Source: Streptomyces griseosporeus (GTDB lineage: Bacteria; Actinomycetota; Actinomycetes; Streptomycetales; Streptomycetaceae). Taken from it: a DNA stretch of 64,000 nt. Location: contig NZ_BNBR01000009.1 of NCBI RefSeq assembly GCF_014656055.1, forward strand, positions 62,001-126,000. The letters are read 5' to 3'. Below, piece after piece: positions 58,875 through 64,000 of the stretch. The translations under genes were made by a program, and so were the position numbers. Each line of letters begins with the position of its first letter. Positions within the stretch are counted from its first letter, which is position 1. Under the pieces are notes generated by a model. It was not told where the DNA came from. It did no database searches and saw nothing but the letters and a program-made list of their open reading frames with translations.

Positions 58875-60599
58875 TCAGCCGGCGTACGGGTCCTGGACCT
58901 TGCCCGGCCGGGCCAGGAACTCGAAGTCGCAGCCCGTGTCGGCCTGGGTGATCTGGTCGTTGTAGAGCGCGCCGTAGCCGCGCTCGTAGCGGGTGGGCGG
59001 CGGGGTCCAGGCCGCCCGGCGGCGGTCCAGTTCCTCGTCGTCCACGTGCAGATGGAGGGTGCGTGCCTCGACGTCGAGGGTGATCAGGTCGCCGGTGCGG
59101 ACGAACGCGAGCGGTCCGCCGATGTACGACTCCGGCGCCACGTGCAGCACGCACGCGCCGTAACTCGTGCCGCTCATCCGGGCGTCGGAGATCCGCACCA
59201 TGTCCCGCACCCCCTGCTTGAGCAGGTGGTCGGGGATGGGCAGCATGCCGTACTCGGGCATGCCCGGGCCGCCCTTGGGTCCGGCGTTGCGCAGCACCAG
59301 CACGCTGTCGGCGGTGATGCCGAGCGCGGGGTCGTTGATGGTGCGCTGCATCGTCCGGTAGTCGTCGAAGACGACGGCGGGACCGGTGTGTTTGAGCAGG
59401 TGCGGTTCGGCGGCGATGTGCTTGATGACCGCACCGTCCGGGCAGAGGTTGCCGCGCAGCACGGCCACGCCGCCCTCGTTGGCGACGGGGTTGTCCCGGG
59501 GCCGGATGACGTCGTCGTGGTGCACCTGGGCGCCGGCGATCTGCTCGCGCAGGGTGTCGTACGACACCGTGGGACGGTCCAGGTGGAGCAGGTCCGGGAT
59601 GCGGGAGAGGAAGCCGGGCAGGCCGCCCGCGAAGTGGAAGTCCTCCATCAGGTAGGTCTGTCCGCCGGGCCGGACGTTGGCGAGGACGGGGACCGTGCGG
59701 GCGATGCGGTCGAAGTCGTCGAGGGTGAGCTTCACGCCCGCCCGGCCGGCCATGGCGATCAGGTGGATGACGGCGTTGGTGGAGCCGCCGAGGCCGAGGA
59801 CGGTGGTGACGGCGTCCTCGAAGGCCTCCCGGGTGAGGATGTGGCCGATCCTGCGGTCCTTGTGGACCAGGTCGACGATCGTCATGCCGGCCCTGGCGGC
59901 CATGCGGTCGTGCCCGGAGTCGACCGCCGGGATGCTGGAGGCTCCCGGCACGGTCACACCGAGGGCCTCCGCGGCGGCGGTGAGCGTGGACGCCGTCCCC
60001 ATCGTCATGCAGTGGCCGGGCGAGCGGGCGAGGCCGCTCTCCAGTTCCTGCATCTCGCAGTCGCCGATCAGGCCGGCCCGCTTGTCGTCCCAGTACTTCC
60101 ACATGTCGGTGCCGGAGCCGAGGACCTCGCCCCGCCAGTGGCCCGGCAGCATCGGCCCGGCGGGCACGAACACGGCGGGCAGGTCGGCGGAGGCGGCGCC
60201 CATCAGCAGGGCGGGGGTGGACTTGTCGCAGCCGCCCATCAGGACCGCGCCGTCGACCGGGTAGGACCGCAGCAGCTCCTCGGTCTCCATCGCGAGGAGG
60301 TTGCGGTAGAGCATCGGGGTCGGCTTCTGGAAGGTCTCACTCAGCGTGGCGACCGGGAACTCCAGCGGGAAACCGCCGGCCTGCCACACGCCCCGCTTCA
60401 CGGCCTGCGCGCGGTCGCGCAGGTGGACGTGGCAGGGGTTGATGTCCGACCAGGTGTTCAGGATCGCGATGACCGGCTTGCCGAGGTGCTCCTCGGGCAG
60501 GTAGCCGAGCTGGCGGGTGCGGGCGCGGTGGCTGAAGGAGCGCAGGCCGTCGGTGCCGTACCACTGGTGGCTTCTGAGGTCCTCGGGGCGGCGTGTCAT
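58875..60599 (-). CDS. IlvD/Edd-family sugar-acid dehydratase (probable L-arabonate-type dehydratase)
   Basis: Iron-sulfur dehydratase of 574 residues. Landmarks are KPVIAILNTWSDINPCHVHLRDRAQAVK in outline, the cluster cysteine in VLMGGCDKSTPALLMGA, CEMQELESGLARSPGHCMTMGTASTL with two further cysteines, LGLGGSTNAVIHLIAMAGRAG and DARMSGTSYGACVLHVAPES. These features separate it from housekeeping IlvD and resemble arabonate/xylonate dehydratases. It would convert an aldonate to a 2-keto-3-deoxy acid. It overlaps the DapA-family gene by four bases, in an operon led by a GntR regulator. Confidence 0.9.
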   Translation of the reverse strand: MTRRPEDLRSHQWYGTDGLRSFSHRARTRQLGYLPEEHLGKPVIAILNTWSDINPCHVHLRDRAQAVKRGVWQAGGFPLEFPVATLSETFQKPTPMLYRNLLAMETEELLRSYPVDGAVLMGGCDKSTPALLMGAASADLPAVFVPAGPMLPGHWRGEVLGSGTDMWKYWDDKRAGLIGDCEMQELESGLARSPGHCMTMGTASTLTAAAEALGVTVPGASSIPAVDSGHDRMAARAGMTIVDLVHKDRRIGHILTREAFEDAVTTVLGLGGSTNAVIHLIAMAGRAGVKLTLDDFDRIARTVPVLANVRPGGQTYLMEDFHFAGGLPGFLSRIPDLLHLDRPTVSYDTLREQIAGAQVHHDDVIRPRDNPVANEGGVAVLRGNLCPDGAVIKHIAAEPHLLKHTGPAVVFDDYRTMQRTINDPALGITADSVLVLRNAGPKGGPGMPEYGMLPIPDHLLKQGVRDMVRISDARMSGTSYGACVLHVAPESYIGGPLAFVRTGDLITLDVEARTLHLHVDDEELDRRRAAWTPPPTRYERGYGALYNDQITQADTGCDFEFLARPGKVQDPYAG

Positions 60600-61507
60600 A
60601 TGGACCACCCCGCGGCGATGGCGGCGACCTCGGCGCGCTCCTGTTCGGGCAGCGGGCGGCTGGGCGGGCGGACGTCGCGGCGGCACAGGCCGAGGGAGGC
60701 GAGGGCCTCCTTGACGACGGTGACGTTGTTGGCGGAGCCGTTGGCGGCGCGCAGTTCCTCGAAGCGGCGGATCTGCTCCCAGACCTTCATCGCGGCCGGG
60801 TAGTCGCCGGCCCGCAGCGCCTCGATCATGTTCAGCGAGACCGACGGGGCGACGTTGACGAGGCCGGAGGTGAAGCCGGTGGCGCCCGCGGAGAAGTAGG
60901 AGGGGGCGTACGGCTCGGCGAGGCCGGCCACCCACACGAAGCGGTCCAGGCCGGCGTCGCGGGCGAAGGCGGCGAAGCGGGCGGCGTCCGGGACGGCGTA
61001 CTTGACGCCGATGACGTTGGGGCACACGTCGGCGAGTTCGGCGAGGCGGGCGCCGGTGAGCTGCGCGTTGCGGATGTACGGCACGACACCCAGCTCGGGT
61101 ACGGCCTCGGCGATGGCGCGGTGGTAGTCGACCCAGCCGGACTGGGAGACGTACGGGTGGACGGGCTGGTGGACCATCACCATCCGGGCGCCCAGCTCGC
61201 GGGCGTGCCGGGCGGAGGCGACGGCGGTGGGCACGTCGTGGCCGACGCCGACGAGGATCACGGCCCGGTCGCCGGCCTCCTCGACGGTCAGTTCGGTGAC
61301 CAGGCGGCGCTCGTCGGGGGTGAGGGCGTAGAACTCGCCGGTGTTGCCGTTGGGGGTGAGGGTGGTGATGCCGCCGTCGAGCAGGCGGCGCAGCAGGGAC
61401 CGGTGGGTGTCCCGGTCGACGGTGCCGTCCTCGGCGAACGGGGTCACCGGGATCGCCACCACGTCGGCCAGGGCCGCCCGCTGGGTCTCGAACGCCACGC
61501 TGCTCAT
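60596..61507 (-). CDS. DapA/KDG-family enzyme (2-keto-3-deoxy sugar-acid dehydratase or aldolase)
   Basis: Class I aldolase-fold enzyme of 303 residues. It has VAIPVTPFAEDGTVDRDTHR, TTLTPNGNTGEFYALTPDERR, VILVGVGHDVPTAVASARHA, and the probable Schiff-base lysine in VCPNVIGVKYAVPDAARF. The NGNTGEFYAL and GVVPYIRN elements resemble 5-dehydro-4-deoxyglucarate or 2-keto-3-deoxyarabonate dehydratases more than DapA itself. Such an enzyme would give 2-oxoglutarate semialdehyde from the dehydratase product. Aldol cleavage is the alternative. The ATG overlaps the GntR stop and the stop overlaps the dehydratase start. Confidence 0.88.
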   Translation of the reverse strand: MSSVAFETQRAALADVVAIPVTPFAEDGTVDRDTHRSLLRRLLDGGITTLTPNGNTGEFYALTPDERRLVTELTVEEAGDRAVILVGVGHDVPTAVASARHARELGARMVMVHQPVHPYVSQSGWVDYHRAIAEAVPELGVVPYIRNAQLTGARLAELADVCPNVIGVKYAVPDAARFAAFARDAGLDRFVWVAGLAEPYAPSYFSAGATGFTSGLVNVAPSVSLNMIEALRAGDYPAAMKVWEQIRRFEELRAANGSANNVTVVKEALASLGLCRRDVRPPSRPLPEQERAEVAAIAAGWSI

Positions 61508-62172
61508 TCCTGACCTTCCTGTTCCTCGCCGGGGGTGCCGGCCTCGGGGAATGCCCGCCGCACGAAGGACGCGATGTGGGCGTGGAGGGCGCGCGCGGCG
61601 CCGTCGGCGTCGCCGTCCAGGGCGAGCCGCAGGATCTCCCGGTGCTCGCCGGCCTCCCGCTCCCAGGAGGGGTCGGCGGCCCAGGCGACGGCGGAGACCA
61701 GGGCGGCCTGGTCGCGGACCTCGTCGAGCATCCGGCCGAGCAGCGGGTTGCCGCACGGCAGGTACAGCGCGCGGTGGAACTCCCGGTTGGCGAGGGAGCG
61801 TTCGGCGGTGTCGGTGGCGTCGTCGGCGCGGGTGAGGGCGGCCTGGGCGGCCTCCAGGGAGGCGCCGCGGCGGACGGCCCGCTTCAGGGCCTCGGGTTCG
61901 AGGAGCAGCCGCACGTCGTAGACCTCGCGCGCCATGTCCGCGTCCACCATGCGCACCGTGACGCCCTTGTACTGGCTCATGACGACCAGACCCGTGCCGG
62001 CCAGGGTCTTGAGCGCCTCGCGCACCGGGGTCTTGGAGACCCCGAACTGCGCGGCCAGCTCGGTCTCGACCAGGGCCTGACCCGGCGTCAGCCGCCCGGT
62101 GAGGATGCGTCGTTTGATCTCCTCCAGCACGTACTGCGTGCGGGAGGGGATCGGCATGGGCACAGAGGTCAT
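61504..62172 (-). CDS. GntR-family (FadR/FCD type) transcriptional regulator
   Basis: Regulator of 222 residues at the head of the sugar-acid operon. The N-terminal winged HTH is SRTQYVLEEIKRRILTGRL and LVETELAAQFGVSKTPVREALKTLAGTGLVVM. The C-terminal FCD all-helical domain has DVRLLLEPEALKRAVRRG, NREFHRALYLPCGNPLLGRML and EHREILRLALDGDADGAARALHAHI in outline, containing the usual metal/ligand Asp and His residues. ATG 62172 is preferred; the frame is open to 62223. Palindromes in the upstream gap suggest autoregulation. Likely ligand is a sugar acid. Confidence 0.92.
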   Translation of the reverse strand: MTSVPMPIPSRTQYVLEEIKRRILTGRLTPGQALVETELAAQFGVSKTPVREALKTLAGTGLVVMSQYKGVTVRMVDADMAREVYDVRLLLEPEALKRAVRRGASLEAAQAALTRADDATDTAERSLANREFHRALYLPCGNPLLGRMLDEVRDQAALVSAVAWAADPSWEREAGEHREILRLALDGDADGAARALHAHIASFVRRAFPEAGTPGEEQEGQE

Positions 62173-62233
62173 GCGCGCCTCTCGGATCTTCGCGGGATCT
62201 GTGTCCCGCGTATGGGATCTCACGTATCGCGTC

Positions 62234-62256
62234 TCATATATGACGTACGAAGTACG
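62234..62256. promoter_or_regulatory. Adjacent palindromes upstream of the GntR operon
   Basis: A perfect ten-base palindrome TCATATATGA (62234-62243) abuts a second inverted repeat CGTAC-GAA-GTACG (62244-62256). Both lie 61-85 bases before the GntR ATG in an AT-enriched stretch with several CGTA(T/C) half-sites. It is a probable promoter and operator region. Confidence 0.6.
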
Positions 62257-62324
62257 ACGCGTTGAAGGTAGGAGCGCCCCTGTGTTTCGTCAATGCTTCT
62301 GACAAAGGAAGTCGAGGCGACCTG

Positions 62325-63074
62325 TCAGAGGGTGTGGGTGTCGCCCTCCACGGCGGCGGCGGTGGGACCGCCGAAGACGGCGGCGGCCTGGGCGGTCGCC
62401 GCCTCGCGGGTGAGAGTGGGCCCGACATGGGTCACGAGGAGCCGCCGGGCGCCCCGCGCGCAGGCGCCGGCGTCCTCCGGGGTGAGATGCACACGCTGTT
62501 CGCCTTCGCGATGCCGGTCGATGTCGGCCTCGCACAGGAAGAGGTCCGCGCCCGCCGCGAGTCCGTCGAGGGCGGCGCAGGGTCCGCTGTCCCCGGAGTA
62601 CGCGAGCACCTTGCCGTCGCAGGCGGCGCGCAGCCCGTACGCCTCGGTGTCGTGCACGACGGCGCGTGCGGTGAGGGTCAGCCCTCCGTGCCGGGCCGTG
62701 TGCCCGTCGGACAAGGGACGGAAGTCGAAGATGCCGGTCAGGAAGGAGGCGTCGGGACGGCCGAAGAAGCCGGCCAGGCGCGCAGCGCAGTCACGCGGGG
62801 CGTAGACGGGGACCGGCGCGGGCGGGGTGAGGCCGCCGAACGCGAGACCGTAGACGGCGGCGAGGAGATCGGCGCTGTGATCGGCGTGCAGATGGGAGAT
62901 CCAGATCGCGTCGAGCCGCGCCGGATCCGTGTGCCGCCGCAACTCCGCGAAGGTCCCGAACCCGGCGTCCACCCACACCTCGGCACCGCCGCCGCGCACC
63001 AGATACCCGGAGGCGGGCCGGCCGGGGCCGGGGTGCGGGGAGGCGGTGCCGAGGACGGTGAGGGCGAGGGGCAT
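62325..63074 (-). CDS. MBL-fold metallohydrolase (RNase Z-like)
   Basis: Metallo-beta-lactamase-fold hydrolase of 249 residues. The start MPLALTVLGTASPHPGPGRPAS has the typical first strand. The zinc motif H61-L-H-A-D-H66 lies in IWISHLHADHSAD. Later ligands are in ARAVVHDTEAYGLR, VLAYSGDSGPCAAL (Asp) and a terminal LLVTHVGPTLT (His). It resembles cytoplasmic RNase Z/ElaC-like or cyclic-phosphodiesterase-like members, but true tRNase Z motifs are not obvious. It reads leftward toward the GntR gene from a separate promoter. Substrate unknown. Confidence 0.88.
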   Translation of the reverse strand: MPLALTVLGTASPHPGPGRPASGYLVRGGGAEVWVDAGFGTFAELRRHTDPARLDAIWISHLHADHSADLLAAVYGLAFGGLTPPAPVPVYAPRDCAARLAGFFGRPDASFLTGIFDFRPLSDGHTARHGGLTLTARAVVHDTEAYGLRAACDGKVLAYSGDSGPCAALDGLAAGADLFLCEADIDRHREGEQRVHLTPEDAGACARGARRLLVTHVGPTLTREAATAQAAAVFGGPTAAAVEGDTHTL

Positions 63075-63229
63075 GGGGGGACCCTACGGGGATGGCCTCG
63101 GGCGGGCGGCGCGGATCCGCGCCCGGTCCGGGCGGGCCGGCCCGCTTCGGTGGCCGGAGGGGGGCAAGGCTGTGGCCCGCCGCTGGGCGGCCCGGCGACC
63201 TCCGCGCTCGGGGCGGGCCGTCGTCGGGC

Positions 63230-63898
63230 TCAGGTCGGGTCGGCCCACGGGTCGGTCCGCAGGTCCAGGCCGAACTGGCGGTGCAGGCGCGTCTGGAGCG
63301 CCTTCAGGCCCTTGACGCCCTCGCCGAACTCCTTCCAGCCGTGATCGATCTGCTCCCGCGACTTCGGGTCGTCCTCCGTCCCGCGGCCGAGCGCGGAGGC
63401 GTTGTAGACATCGCCCGCGCCACTGCTGAGGTGCTGCAGCGCGGTCTTCCAGGCCGTCTGGGTGGCGCGGTCCGGGATGGGCGCGTACTTCTGCGCCGCG
63501 TGCACCGTGTCGAACAAGCCGGTGAAGTCGATGATCAGCGCGTCCCTCTCGTGGCGGGCCTGCACGTCGGCGGCGACGCCCATGACGTCGACGAGCTGGT
63601 CCTCGCCGCCGGAGGTGAACCAGCCGGTGACGGCGGCGCGCGGCGAGAGCGAGACGGATGCCGACGGGGACGGAGATACGGAGGACGGCGTGGGCGTCGA
63701 CCGCGGGGCGGACGGCGTGGAGGCGCTCGTGGCCGACTCGGCGGCCCCCACGGGCTCGTCCTCGTCGGAGCAGGCCGAGAGGACCGCCAGGCCCGCGCAG
63801 AGCAGCGCGGCACACCACACCCGGCGCGCCCCGCCCCGGCCGGCCGACCTCCCCGCCCGCGTCCCGGTCAGGCCGCTGCACACCCCTGCTCTCGGCAT
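63230..63898 (-). CDS. Secreted lipoprotein of unknown function
   Basis: Predicted lipoprotein of 222 residues. A long positively charged N-terminus and hydrophobic core (VWCAALLCAGLAVL) end in the lipobox VLSAC with lipidated Cys43. An acidic SDEDE start of the mature chain is followed by a Ser/Thr/Pro-rich linker of about 45 residues. A folded helical domain comes next (AAVTGWFTSGGEDQLVDVMGVAADVQARHERDAL in outline, FDTVHAAQKYAPIPDRATQTAWKTAL). No family was recognised. The 155 bases downstream contain a GCGGGCCGGCCCGC palindrome. The last 100 bases of the window show nothing further. Confidence 0.8.
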   Translation of the reverse strand: MPRAGVCSGLTGTRAGRSAGRGGARRVWCAALLCAGLAVLSACSDEDEPVGAAESATSASTPSAPRSTPTPSSVSPSPSASVSLSPRAAVTGWFTSGGEDQLVDVMGVAADVQARHERDALIIDFTGLFDTVHAAQKYAPIPDRATQTAWKTALQHLSSGAGDVYNASALGRGTEDDPKSREQIDHGWKEFGEGVKGLKALQTRLHRQFGLDLRTDPWADPT

Positions 63899-64000
63899 GA
63901 ACTCCCCCTCGTCACAGGCCGGTTGCAGAGCACCGTAGCGCGGGCGGCAGGCGGGCCGCAGCCCCTTCGCGGTCCCGGTGGAAGCCGGCTCTCAGGCCTG

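Overview
The window is high-GC actinobacterial DNA, almost certainly from a Streptomyces species. Codons end strongly in G or C, GTG starts are frequent, and neighbouring genes often overlap as ATGA or GTGA. There are Tat and lipoprotein signals, an LAETGG sortase substrate and an ectABCD cluster. From memory the order cob cluster, LAETG protein, ectABCD, PBP, ECF sigma, pectate lyase recalls the S. coelicolor region around SCO1850-SCO1900; no alignment was run. No rRNA, tRNA, CRISPR array, IS element or prophage was seen.

Bases 1-17971 hold a cobalamin (B12) cluster: cobD (truncated by the window edge), cobQ, cobN, a fused ChlI/ChlD-type chelatase subunit, cobO, cobB, cobI, then cobM, cobL, a cbiG-cobJ fusion, cobH, a His-tailed cbiX and a cobC-like aminotransferase. 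A ZIP-family metal permease runs the opposite way in the middle (10796-11524). No cobG, cobK or cobF was recognised here. Two genes carry in-frame repeat expansions: the interdomain linker of cobB and the C-terminus of cobL.

Bases 18118-25451 hold a serine hydrolase, an amidohydrolase, an LAETGG cell-wall protein preceded by three 21-bp tandem repeats, a polar amino-acid ABC transporter and a class V aminotransferase. Bases 25452-28976 are the compatible-solute locus: an AT-richer leader with three perfect inverted repeats, then ectA, ectB, ectC and ectD (ectoine and 5-hydroxyectoine), closed by a strong bidirectional terminator.

Bases 29073-40681 are mixed: an aminotransferase, a DsbA/FrnE-like oxidoreductase, a GNAT, a DUF1349 protein, a 2-oxoglutarate-semialdehyde-type dehydrogenase divergent from its probable IclR regulator, a membrane protein with a histidine kinase and response regulator, a small penicillin-binding protein with a SigE-like promoter, and a purine permease.

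Bases 40925-62172 are a pectin/arabinan utilisation island. It opens with an ECF sigma factor and a one-pass membrane protein with an extracellular domain (a probable sigma/anti-sigma sensor), followed by a PL3 pectate lyase and a two-module GH43. It continues with two pectinesterases one base apart, a PL1 pectate lyase and a rhamnogalacturonan acetylesterase. Next come a sugar ABC transporter, an intracellular GH43, a PmoA-like protein, a Gfo/Idh/MocA oxidoreductase and a short lyase-like fragment. A GntR-led operon with an IlvD/Edd-type dehydratase and a DapA-family enzyme closes it. Together these could take pectin side chains to 2-keto-3-deoxy acids and then 2-oxoglutarate semialdehyde, which the distant dehydrogenase at 32190-33719 would oxidise to 2-oxoglutarate. 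The window ends with an MBL-fold hydrolase and a lipoprotein.
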